Origin: CAMLHU01 sp039917855
GTDB taxonomy: Bacteria; Gemmatimonadota; Gemmatimonadetes; Gemmatimonadales; GWC2-71-9
Assembly: GCA_039917855.1 (NCBI GenBank)
Contig: JBDSIR010000135.1
Location: forward strand, 1-11,215
DNA: 11,215 nt
Direction: 5' to 3'
In this document: positions 1 to 5,929 of the stretch, one piece after another
Numbering within the stretch: position 1 is the first letter of the stretch
How the letters are laid out: each line of letters begins with the position of its first letter
Made by a program: the position numbers and the translations under genes
Notes under the pieces: generated by a model
The model's input: the letters and a program-made list of their open reading frames with translations, nothing else
What the model was told of the DNA's origin: nothing
Database searches by the model: none

Positions 1-2
1 AT

Positions 3-1217
3 CTCAAGACCCTCTGCGGCACCGGGATCGCCTTCAAGCTCGCTCAGGCGCTGGTCCCCGCCCTCGGTCTCCCGGCCAACCTGCCGCTCCACTTCCTCGA
101 CTACGTCGCGCTCGCCACGGTCGCCGACCTCGTGCCCCTCGTCGGGGAAAATCGCACCCTCGTCCGTCACGGCCTCCGCCTCCTGGGTCAGTCGCGCTGG
201 TGCGGGCTCCGCGCCCTGGTCGAAGTGAGCGGCATCGGACCTGACAAGCTCCGGGCCTCGCATCTGGGATACGTGATCGGTCCACGACTCAACGCCATCG
301 GCCGGCTCGGTGACGCGGGGGACGGGATCAAGCTCCTCCTCACCGACGATCCGGCCGAGGCGATGGTGATGGCGCGGGAATTCGATCGGGTCAACGAGCA
401 GCGGCAGACCCTCGACCAGCGCACCCTCGAAGAGGCGATCCAGCAGCTCGACCGGGAGGGAGACCCCGAGCGCGACGCCGCGCTGGTCCTCGCGGCCGAT
501 GGCTGGCACCCCGGCGTGGTCGGCATCGTCGCCTCGCGGGTGGTGGAGCGCTACGGACGCCCCGCATTCCTGCTGGCGCTCGATGGCGACCTGGGGAAGG
601 GGAGCGGCCGGAGCATCACCGGCTTCGACCTGCACGACGCATTGCACCAGTGCGCCGACCTGCTGGAGCGCTGGGGTGGCCACAAGATGGCGGCGGGGCT
701 CACACTCAAGCGGGAGAACCTCGCGGCGTTCCGCGAGCGCTTCGCCGCGATCGGTCGCGAACGACTCACGCCTGACGATCTCGGTCCCCGCCAGCGCATC
801 GACCTGGAGCTCGACCTCGTCGAAGCCACGCCGGACCTCGAGCGTCTCTGCCGCCACCTCGAGCCCACCGGACTCGGCAACCCCGGTCCCGTCTTCGGCG
901 CCCGCGGCATCCAGTGGGGCTCCCCCCGCATCGTCGGTTCGGGGCACCTCAAGGGAACGCTGACCTCCAAGGGCACCAAGCTCGATGCCATCGCGTTCGG
1001 GTGGGCAGAGCGGGCGCCCGATCTGACCAAGCCGGTGGATGTGGCGTTCCGGTTGGAGGAGAACACCTACAATGGAAGGACGACGCTGCAGGCGCGGGTG
1101 GTGGCGATCAGTCCCTCTCCGCCCTCTCCCCCCGGCCCCCTCTCCCTGTCGGGAGAGGGGGTGCCCACGTTGCGTCCCCCCTCCCCCGACAGGGGGAGGG
1201 TCGGGGAGGGGGCGTGA
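3..1217 (+). CDS. recJ: Single-stranded-DNA-specific exonuclease RecJ, 3' part (5' truncated by window edge)
   Basis: RecJ degrades single-stranded DNA 5'->3' in recombination and mismatch or base-excision repair in the cytoplasm. The reading frame is open from base 3, so the gene starts outside the window; 404 residues are visible. The first residues hold the late DHH-domain signatures LCGTGIAFKLAQAL and ALATVADLVPLVGENR. They are followed by the DHHA1 domain with HPGVVGIVASR, GSGRSI, and GGHKMAAG (around residues 225-232 of the visible part). A C-terminal OB-fold region follows (LTSKGTKLDAIAFGW). The normal family end is expected near QARVVAISPS. Here about 30 further residues rich in Pro, Ser, Gly and Arg are encoded by a GC-palindrome repeat, so the tail is probably an acquired extension. 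The stop overlaps the rsmD start (GTGA). The family call is firm; the foreign origin of the tail is inferred. Confidence 0.95.
   Translation, partial: LKTLCGTGIAFKLAQALVPALGLPANLPLHFLDYVALATVADLVPLVGENRTLVRHGLRLLGQSRWCGLRALVEVSGIGPDKLRASHLGYVIGPRLNAIGRLGDAGDGIKLLLTDDPAEAMVMAREFDRVNEQRQTLDQRTLEEAIQQLDREGDPERDAALVLAADGWHPGVVGIVASRVVERYGRPAFLLALDGDLGKGSGRSITGFDLHDALHQCADLLERWGGHKMAAGLTLKRENLAAFRERFAAIGRERLTPDDLGPRQRIDLELDLVEATPDLERLCRHLEPTGLGNPGPVFGARGIQWGSPRIVGSGHLKGTLTSKGTKLDAIAFGWAERAPDLTKPVDVAFRLEENTYNGRTTLQARVVAISPSPPSPPGPLSLSGEGVPTLRPPSPDRGRVGEGA
1121..1212. repeat. GC-palindrome element A (recJ end / rsmD start)
   Basis: Two hairpins lie side by side. The first has perfect 11-bp arms, CCCCCTCTCCC at 1136-1146 and its complement at 1151-1161, with loop TGTC. 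The second has perfect 9-bp arms, CCCTCCCCC at 1179-1187 and its complement at 1192-1200, with loop GACA. The C-rich head (from 1121) and G-rich tail (to 1212) are roughly complementary, so the whole could fold as a cloverleaf. The tail has four G-runs of 3 or more (1192-1212). The element is translated as the RecJ C-terminus and ends one base before the rsmD start. There is no T-run, so it is not a classical terminator. It resembles REP/BIME-type repeats in layout only. Confidence 0.85.
1203..1212 (+). promoter_or_regulatory. Repeat-derived ribosome binding site for rsmD
   Basis: GGGGAGGGGG ends one base before the GTG at 1214, and its GGAGG core is 4 nt from that start. This is the terminal arm of GC-palindrome element A, so the repeat appears to double as the Shine-Dalgarno of rsmD. 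Confidence 0.55.
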
Positions 1218-1768
1218 GGATCGTCGCCGGCCTCTACGGCGGTCGCCGGCTGGTCGCCCCCAAGGGGGATATCGCCCGCCCCACCCAAGACCGGGTGCGC
1301 GAAGCGTGGTTCTCCATCCTGGGTGACGCCGTCCTCGATGCCCGCGTCCTCGATCTCTTCGCCGGAAGCGGGGCCCTCGGTCTCGAAGCGCTCTCCCGTG
1401 GGGCCGCGTCCGCCGAGTTCGTCGAAAAGGCGCGTGCCTCGCTCCTCGCTCTGGAGGCGAATATCGCCGCCCTACGCGTCGGCGACGTGGCCAGGATCAG
1501 AAAAGGGGATGCGCTCAAGGTCGCCGAGGCGCTGGTGCCGGGAAGCTACGACCTGGTATTCGCCGATCCGCCGTATGATCTGGGGGCGGGCCCTGAGCTC
1601 GTGGCCCTCTTCCGCGCCCGCCCCTTCTGCCGCATCCTCTCCATCGAACACCGCGCCACCGAGCAGCTGGCAGGGGACGACACGCGGCGGTATGGGGATT
1701 CGGCGGTTACGTTCTTGTATGCCCCCTCCCCCCGGCCCCCTCCCCCTGGCGGGGGAGGGGGGGCGTAA
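1214..1768 (+). CDS. rsmD: 16S rRNA (guanine(966)-N(2))-methyltransferase RsmD
   Basis: RsmD methylates N2 of G966 in 16S rRNA during 30S assembly, using S-adenosylmethionine. The GTG at 1214 was chosen because it gives the family N-terminus (VRIVAGLYGGRRL) and overlaps the recJ stop as GTGA; the frame is open further upstream but that stretch has no RsmD character. Of 184 residues, RPTQDRVREAWF lies at 22-33, the SAM-binding motif LDLFAGSGALGLEALSRGA at about 46-64, and the catalytic DPPY at 118-121. The fold appears complete to about residue 170 (VTFLYA). The last 14 residues, Pro-rich then Gly-rich, and the TAA stop come from GC-palindrome element B, so the native C-terminus has probably been replaced. 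Length is normal for the family (about 180-200). Confidence 0.93.
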   Translation: MRIVAGLYGGRRLVAPKGDIARPTQDRVREAWFSILGDAVLDARVLDLFAGSGALGLEALSRGAASAEFVEKARASLLALEANIAALRVGDVARIRKGDALKVAEALVPGSYDLVFADPPYDLGAGPELVALFRARPFCRILSIEHRATEQLAGDDTRRYGDSAVTFLYAPSPRPPPPGGGGGA

Positions 1769-1918
1769 GGTGAGTTCTCCCTCCCCCGACAGGGAGAGGG
1801 TATCGGAGCGGCTCCTCTCCGCCGACAGGGAGAGCATCGGAGCAGCTCTCCTCCTCCGACAGGGAGAGCATCGGAGCGGCTCCCCTCCCCCGACAGGGGG
1901 AGGGGCAGGGGGAGGGGG
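1721..1918. repeat. GC-palindrome element B, expanded (rsmD end to coaD leader)
   Basis: This is an enlarged relative of element A. The first hairpin has 11-bp arms (1736-1746 and 1751-1761) and loop TGGC, and encodes the RsmD tail. Four GACA-centred half-hairpins follow, with GACA at 1788, 1824, 1858 and 1892 (spacings 36, 34, 34). They are separated by a conserved 14-base linker close to CATCGGAGCGGCTC at 1801, 1835 and 1869. The last hairpin, around 1892-1895, has arms of about 10 bp. The tail at 1896-1918 is four G-runs of 4-5 with 1-2 nt loops, a textbook G-quadruplex pattern. The 180 bases between rsmD and coaD hold little else. Confidence 0.85.
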
Positions 1919-1948
1919 CAATGGGGCGACACTTTCACCACGTGACCG

Positions 1949-2431
1949 ATGACCCGAATCGCCATCTACCCCGGTTCCTTCGATCCCCCGACCAAGGGGC
2001 ACGAGGACCTGATCCGCCGGAGCCTTGCGCTCTGCGACAAGTTGATCGTCGCCATTGCGGTAAATAGCCAGAAGCATCCCCTCTTCCCCACGGCGGATCG
2101 TCTCACGATGCTTCGTGCCATCGTGGGGGACGACCCGAACTGCGAGGTCACCAGCTTCGAGGGGCTGCTGGCCGAGTTCGCGCGGGAGCGGGGGGCGTCG
2201 ATGGTGGTGCGGGGGCTGCGGGCGGTGAGCGACTTCGAGTACGAGTTCCAGATGGCGTTGATGAATCGCCAGTTGAACCCCAAGCTCGAGACCGTCTTCC
2301 TCGTTCCGGCGGTCGACCTCACCTACTTGAGCTCGAGCCTGGTGCGGGAGGTGGCGCGCCACGGCGGCAAGGTCGAGGGGTTGGTACATCCGACCGTCTT
2401 GCGGGCGCTCAAGAAGAAGTTCCCGCAGTGA
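1949..2431 (+). CDS. coaD: Pantetheine-phosphate adenylyltransferase CoaD
   Basis: CoaD transfers AMP from ATP to 4'-phosphopantetheine, giving dephospho-CoA, the penultimate step of coenzyme A synthesis. The 160-residue protein has the nucleotidyltransferase motif YPGSFDPPTKGHEDLIRRS at 7-25 (TxGH, slightly divergent from the usual GSFDPxTxGH). It also has NSQKHPLF, VRGLRAVSDFEYEFQMALMN near residues 88-107, and YLSSSLVREVA near 126-136, all in family order. Length is typical (about 160-165). ATG 1949 gives the standard MTRIAIYPGSFDP start. No good Shine-Dalgarno stands before it; the G-rich tail of repeat B ends 30 nt upstream. The stop overlaps the pta GTG by 4 nt, so the two are probably co-translated and share CoA-related roles. 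Confidence 0.96.
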   Translation: MTRIAIYPGSFDPPTKGHEDLIRRSLALCDKLIVAIAVNSQKHPLFPTADRLTMLRAIVGDDPNCEVTSFEGLLAEFARERGASMVVRGLRAVSDFEYEFQMALMNRQLNPKLETVFLVPAVDLTYLSSSLVREVARHGGKVEGLVHPTVLRALKKKFPQ

Positions 2432-3372
2432 GCTTCCGGCAGGACCTGCTCCAGCGTGCCGCGAAGTTGAAGGCCCGTGTCGTCCTCCCGGAGGGGGACG
2501 ATGCCCGGGTGCGTGCGGCTGCCGAGCGGCTGAAGCGGGAAGGGATCGCCGAGCCGATCCTGCTGACCGAGGCGCTCGTGGCCAGGCACCCGCTGCGTGA
2601 GCGAGTGATCGCGCATCTGGTCGCGCGGGATCGTGAACGAGGCAAGTCGAGCCCCCAGCCCCAAGCCCTGAGCCCCATCGAGTTCGGTGCCGCGATGGTC
2701 GCACTCGGCGAGGCGGAGGCCTGTGTGGCTGGTGCCGTGCACCCCACGGCGGACACCATCCGCGCCGCGCTGCGTGCCATCGGAGCGGCCCCCGGCACGC
2801 CGATGATCAGCTCGGCGTTCTACATGGTCTTCCCTGAGGAACCCCGCACTTCGCACTCCGCACTTCGCACGGTGTTGACATTCACCGACTGCGCCGTCAT
2901 CCCCGATCCAACATCCGAGCAGCTCGTCTCCATCGCGCTCGCAGCCGCGCGCGACCGCAGGAAGCTCGTCGGCGACGATCCCATCATCGCTTTCCTCTCT
3001 TACAGTTCCAAGGGCAGTGCCGCCGGCCCCAAGGTCGACAAGGTCCGCGAAGCGGCTCGTCTCTTCGCCGAACGGCACCCCGAATTCGTCTCCGATGGCG
3101 AGCTGCAAGTGGATGCAGCACTGATGGCGGAGGTAGGCGAGCGGAAGGCACCGGGCTCGCCGGTGGGGGGGAGGGCCAACGTCCTCGTCTTCCCCGACCT
3201 CGACGCCGGCAACATCGGCTACAAGCTGGTCCAGCGCCTGTCGGGGGCGGCGGCCCTGGGCCCGCTCCTGCAGGGATTGGCCCGCCCGATGAGCGACCTG
3301 TCGCGCGGGGCGACGCCGGCTGATATTGTAGAGGTCTCGGCGATGGCATTGCTTCAGGGTGGCCAGGTCTGA
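2428..3372 (+). CDS. pta: Phosphate acetyltransferase (PTA/PTB family)
   Basis: Pta interconverts acetyl-CoA and acetyl phosphate, the first step of the Pta-AckA acetate pathway. The GTG start at 2428 overlaps the coaD stop (GTGA). The 314 residues show PEGDDARVRAAAERLKREGI near the N-terminus, then GAVHPTADTIRAALRAIG, SSAFYMVFPEE, TDCAVIPDPTSEQL, FLSYSSKGSA, and ANVLVFPDLDAGNIGYKL, the family's most diagnostic C-terminal block. Length is slightly short of the usual 320-330. No AckA partner lies in the window. Two internal stretches (about residues 75-84 and 140-149) are encoded by tandem heptamers and read as low-complexity loops. They fall between conserved blocks, so the enzyme is probably still active. 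A phosphate butyryltransferase activity cannot be excluded, but the motifs favour acetyl. Confidence 0.93.
   Translation: MSFRQDLLQRAAKLKARVVLPEGDDARVRAAAERLKREGIAEPILLTEALVARHPLRERVIAHLVARDRERGKSSPQPQALSPIEFGAAMVALGEAEACVAGAVHPTADTIRAALRAIGAAPGTPMISSAFYMVFPEEPRTSHSALRTVLTFTDCAVIPDPTSEQLVSIALAAARDRRKLVGDDPIIAFLSYSSKGSAAGPKVDKVREAARLFAERHPEFVSDGELQVDAALMAEVGERKAPGSPVGGRANVLVFPDLDAGNIGYKLVQRLSGAAALGPLLQGLARPMSDLSRGATPADIVEVSAMALLQGGQV
2650..2677 (+). repeat. In-gene heptamer tract 1 (pta)
   Basis: Four 7-base units in register: AGCCCCC, AGCCCCA, AGCCCTG, AGCCCCA. The 28 bases encode a Ser/Pro/Gln-rich loop (SPQPQALSP) between conserved Pta blocks. Confidence 0.8.
2845..2872 (+). repeat. In-gene heptamer tract 2 (pta)
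   Basis: Four 7-base units in register: CGCACTT, CGCACTC, CGCACTT, CGCACGG. They encode RTSHSALRT, where most Pta proteins have a short turn between the SSxFxM strand and the next strand leading to TDCAV. Confidence 0.8.
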
Positions 3373-3533
3373 CCGGGTAAGGAACGGCGTACGCGAAAGC
3401 GCGAACTGGGCGAAACGCCAGGTCGACCAATCGCTGAGCGTGGAGTGGTGCACCTGCGTGGGACCTTTCGCAACTTTCACATTTTCGCGAGCGCCATTGT
3501 TGTTCGCTCGATCGGTGGATTGAAGTCTTCTTC

Positions 3534-3538
3534 GGAGG
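3534..3538 (+). promoter_or_regulatory. Ribosome binding site of the STAS gene
   Basis: GGAGG lies 4 nt before ATG 3543 and decides against the in-frame TTG at 3540, which would leave only 1 nt. The 170 bases between pta and this gene (3373-3542) hold no gene. I see no convincing terminator or promoter consensus there. Confidence 0.7.
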
Positions 3539-3542
3539 TTTG

Positions 3543-3878
3543 ATGGGTTTCACGGCAACGAAGGACAAGGGCGGAGTGATGGTCGTGCAGGTCGACGGCC
3601 AGCTGATCGTCGGCAACCGGCAGGAGCTCAAGCAGCTCGTGCAGGAGGCGCTCGACCACAGCGAGCGGAAATTCCTCGTCGACTTCTCCAAGGCGGGGTA
3701 CATCGACAGTTCCGGCCTGGGCGCCCTGGTCTCCATCTCCAAGAAGGTGCGGGAGCAGGGTGGGGAGCTCCGGCTCTCGGGGTTGAACGAGGATCTCCGT
3801 TCCCTCTTCGAACTCACCAAGCTCGATACCCTCTTCTCCATCAGTGACTCGACCAAACAGGCGCTGGCCGCCTTCTAG
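3543..3878 (+). CDS. STAS-domain anti-sigma factor antagonist (SpoIIAA/RsbV type)
   Basis: Single-domain STAS proteins bind an RsbW/SpoIIAB-type kinase in their unphosphorylated form and thereby release that kinase's partner, typically a sigma factor. The 111-residue protein is one STAS domain. It starts with a strand-rich segment (GVMVVQVDGQLIVGN), then FLVDFSKAGYIDSSGLGALVSI at 44-65, then the C-terminal GGELRLSGLNEDLRSLFELTKLDTLF. In the DSSG motif at 55-58, Ser57 aligns with the phosphorylated serine of SpoIIAA. Length is normal (about 105-120). It is followed after 6 nt by the kinase gene and then a phosphatase gene, so it is the switch component of a complete module. The pathway's output is not visible here. 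Confidence 0.93.
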   Translation: MGFTATKDKGGVMVVQVDGQLIVGNRQELKQLVQEALDHSERKFLVDFSKAGYIDSSGLGALVSISKKVREQGGELRLSGLNEDLRSLFELTKLDTLFSISDSTKQALAAF

Positions 3879-3884
3879 TCGCCG

Positions 3885-4349
3885 ATGACCCAACCGATCC
3901 GCCTCGTCGTCCGGCGCACGTCGGACGTCTCCCTCCCGGTGGAGGTGAGCACCCGCATCCCCAGCGTCCTTGACGCGGTGCACGAGTCGGTCGAGATCCT
4001 GGCCCGCCACGCCTTCGCCGGGCTCACCCCGACGCCCGAGTGCGAGCGGCTCCGCAATAAGCTCAAGACCCTCCTCTGCGAGTCGCTCGCCAACGCGATC
4101 GTCTACGGCCACCACGAGGACCCCACCAAGTTCGTGGGGGTGCGCATCGAGGTGGACACGACGATGGTCCGCGTTCACGTCACCGATACCGGGGACGGGT
4201 TCGACCCCGCCGCCATCCGCCCGCCGCTCGATCCCGCCGACCTCGACCGGGAGACCGGCCGCGGCCTCCTGATGATCCATAAGCTCGCCGATTCCGTCTC
4301 GTTCAATCCGCAGGGGAACTCCATCTGCATGACGCTGCGCCGCCCGTAG
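3885..4349 (+). CDS. RsbW/SpoIIAB-type ATP-binding anti-sigma regulatory kinase
   Basis: This is a GHKL-fold serine kinase expected to phosphorylate and bind the adjacent STAS protein. The 154 residues contain the N-box ESLANAIVYGHHEDP (66-80), the G1 box DTGDGFDP (101-108) and the G2 box GRGLLMIHKLAD (125-136), all intact. The first 60 residues form an N-terminal part with a helix before the N-box, as in this family. ATG 3885 follows the STAS stop by 6 nt without its own Shine-Dalgarno, suggesting translational coupling. The 3' end overlaps the protein-like upstream frame of the next gene. It could bind a sigma factor or another output protein; none is encoded nearby. Confidence 0.92.
   Translation: MTQPIRLVVRRTSDVSLPVEVSTRIPSVLDAVHESVEILARHAFAGLTPTPECERLRNKLKTLLCESLANAIVYGHHEDPTKFVGVRIEVDTTMVRVHVTDTGDGFDPAAIRPPLDPADLDRETGRGLLMIHKLADSVSFNPQGNSICMTLRRP
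4312..4316 (+). promoter_or_regulatory. Possible ribosome binding site for a CTG start of the phosphatase
   Basis: AGGGG lies 8 nt before CTG 4325, inside the 3' end of the kinase gene. It would serve translation of the upstream frame extension of the phosphatase. This is an inference from spacing only. Confidence 0.3.
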
Positions 4350-4465
4350 GGCGGCTCGATGCGCTCCTCGACAACCTCGGTGCCCTGGCGAAAGGGAAAC
4401 TTCGTCTGTGGCACGAGACCGAGAAGGGGCTCGAGCTCTCGATCGGGACCGACCCGGGTTGGCGG
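4325..4465 (+). other. Protein-like upstream extension of the phosphatase frame without a standard start
   Basis: The phosphatase frame stays open back to the TAA at 4280-4282, yet contains no ATG, GTG or TTG before GTG 4466. The stretch nevertheless reads like protein: an amphipathic segment RLDALLDNLGALAKGKLRLW, then KGLELSIGTDPGWRVPLPAN, which runs smoothly into the annotated N-terminus. About 85% of third codon positions are G or C. CTG 4325 is the only near-standard start I see. A frameshift joining this frame to ATG 4359, a sequencing indel, or a real non-standard start would each explain it. Confidence 0.55.
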
Positions 4466-5929
4466 GTGCCACTCCCTGCCAACGAAGGCCCTTTCCGCAC
4501 GCCGGAGGGGGAGTCTTGGTTCGCGCCCCTGACCGGCGAGGATTCGAGCGGCTACTGGCTCGAGATCGCCTACGTTCCGGCGCAGGACCGCGCCACCATC
4601 GCGCAATGGGTCACGCCGGTGGTCGCCGCCGTCCTTGGCCGGAGCCGAGAGGCGGTGCGGCTGCATGAGGAACTGGCGCAGCGGAGCACCGAGATCGACC
4701 TGCTGTATGTCATCAGCGAGATCCTGGGCGACACCGTGCGGCTCGAGGAGGGGGCCAAGACCATCCTCCGCGAACTCTGTGATGCGCTGGGCGCAAGGCG
4801 CGGCTCGATCATGGTGTATGAGGAGGCGGACGACGCCCTGCGGCTGGTGGCGGGACGGGGAATGAACGTGCAGCGGATCGACCCTTTGCCCATAGAAACC
4901 GATCCCTCGATCGCGGCGCAGGTCTTCCGGGGCGGGCGGACGCTGGCGTGGGATGGGGACGCAACTCGCGGGAAGAGCCCCGGGACGCCCGAGGGGCGCG
5001 ACTACATCGGGCAGAGCTTCATGAGCGTCCCGATCGTGTATGGCGCCCCGGGGGCGACGGCGCGCACCATCGGCGTCATCAACTTCACCGACCGGCTGGG
5101 CGAGGACGCGTTCACCAATTCGGAACGAAAACTGGTCGAGGCCGTCGCCAGCCAGATCGGCGCCGCCATCTCCAATGCCCGGTTGGTGCAGAAGGACCTG
5201 CGCCAGCAACGGGTGGCGCGGGAGCTCGAGTTGGCGCACGACCTTCAGCTCAAGCTCCTCCCGTCACCCTCGGTGCTGCAGGGCGCGGCACAGGTGGCGG
5301 CGATCTCGCGGCCGGTCGAGTTGGTGGGTGGGGACTTCTACACCTTCAGCCGGCTGGGCCGAGGACGCGTCGGTGTGATGATCGGGGATGTGTCGAGCCA
5401 TGGATTCAGTGCGGCGCTCATCCAGGCGATGGTGATGTCGGCGGCCGGCATCCACGCCGGGGCGGTCAACTCCCCCGACGAAACGCTGATGCTGCTGTAC
5501 GAGAGCGTGGCGCCCGAACTCCAGCGCGCCGACATGTACTTCTCCGTCTTCTATGGTGTGCTGGATCCCCACCGCGGCCGGCTCGACTACGCCAGCGCGG
5601 GGCACCCCCACGCCTTCCGAATCCCCGCCAAGGGCGACCCGGAGCGGCTCACCGCCACCGCACCCCCGATGGGCCTCGGCCCCGGCCCCGTGGCGGGCCG
5701 CTATGTGCGGTGGGAACCGAAGGAAGATCTGCTCGCCCTCTGGACCGACGGCCTGGTCGAGGCGCGCGCGCCGAGCGGTGAGATGTTCGGCGAACAGCGC
5801 CTCCTCGACATCTTCCTCAAGTATCGCGCGGCCACCCCGGACGAGATCGTGGCCAAGGTGTTCGAGGTGCACGAGCAGTTCACGCCGAATCCGGGGGATG
5901 ACAGGACGTTGGTGGTGTTGCGGATTTGA
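4466..5929 (+). CDS. GAF-domain PP2C/SpoIIE-type serine phosphatase
   Basis: It is expected to dephosphorylate the phospho-STAS protein encoded two genes upstream and so set the state of the partner switch. Counting from GTG 4466 (487 residues), an N-terminal region of about 75 residues precedes a GAF-like sensory domain at roughly 75-240 (EIDLLYVISEIL ... IGVINFTDRL ... VASQIGAAISNARL). A short coiled linker follows, then the PP2C domain from about 255. Metal-site motifs are VGGDFY at 287-292, GDVSSHG at 307-313 (family GDVxGHG), SAGHP at 377-381, TDG at 427-429 and DDRT at 478-481. All expected acidic residues are present. GTG 4466 is the first standard start, but coding character continues upstream, so the N-terminus is probably longer. 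The stop overlaps rsmA (TTGA). The GAF ligand cannot be read from sequence. Confidence 0.9.
   Translation: MPLPANEGPFRTPEGESWFAPLTGEDSSGYWLEIAYVPAQDRATIAQWVTPVVAAVLGRSREAVRLHEELAQRSTEIDLLYVISEILGDTVRLEEGAKTILRELCDALGARRGSIMVYEEADDALRLVAGRGMNVQRIDPLPIETDPSIAAQVFRGGRTLAWDGDATRGKSPGTPEGRDYIGQSFMSVPIVYGAPGATARTIGVINFTDRLGEDAFTNSERKLVEAVASQIGAAISNARLVQKDLRQQRVARELELAHDLQLKLLPSPSVLQGAAQVAAISRPVELVGGDFYTFSRLGRGRVGVMIGDVSSHGFSAALIQAMVMSAAGIHAGAVNSPDETLMLLYESVAPELQRADMYFSVFYGVLDPHRGRLDYASAGHPHAFRIPAKGDPERLTATAPPMGLGPGPVAGRYVRWEPKEDLLALWTDGLVEARAPSGEMFGEQRLLDIFLKYRAATPDEIVAKVFEVHEQFTPNPGDDRTLVVLRI

Noticed and set aside
1136..1161. Intrinsic terminator at the GC hairpins of elements A, B and C
   Set aside because: No T-run follows any of them, and A and B lie within or just before coding sequence of the same operon.
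1121..1212. tRNA-like cloverleaf in element A
   Set aside because: The fold has no conserved tRNA bases (T-loop, anticodon stem length, CCA context) and is built from low-complexity C/G arms.
1788..1895. CRISPR-like array with about 34-base period
   Set aside because: The whole unit, including the would-be spacer, is repeated, so there are no unique spacers, and the units are halves of a GC-palindrome element. No cas genes are present.
1921..2067. 48-codon ORF starting at ATG 1921 with GGAGG 5 nt upstream
   Set aside because: It overlaps coaD in another frame and its product has no protein-like features; the good spacing comes from the repeat tail. It may affect coaD translation but is not supported as a gene.
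1472..2704. 410-residue open frame on the - strand
   Set aside because: It is antisense to rsmD, coaD and pta, which carry clear family motifs. The composition is that of a GC-rich shadow frame.
4283..4349. Programmed -1 frameshift site joining the kinase and phosphatase frames
   Set aside because: No X-XXY-YYZ slippery heptamer in the right register is visible in the overlap. A fusion remains possible but is not supported by a recognisable signal.
3477..4472. 331-residue open frame on the - strand across the STAS and kinase genes
   Set aside because: Both genes on the + strand are complete with intact motifs; the antisense frame is a shadow.
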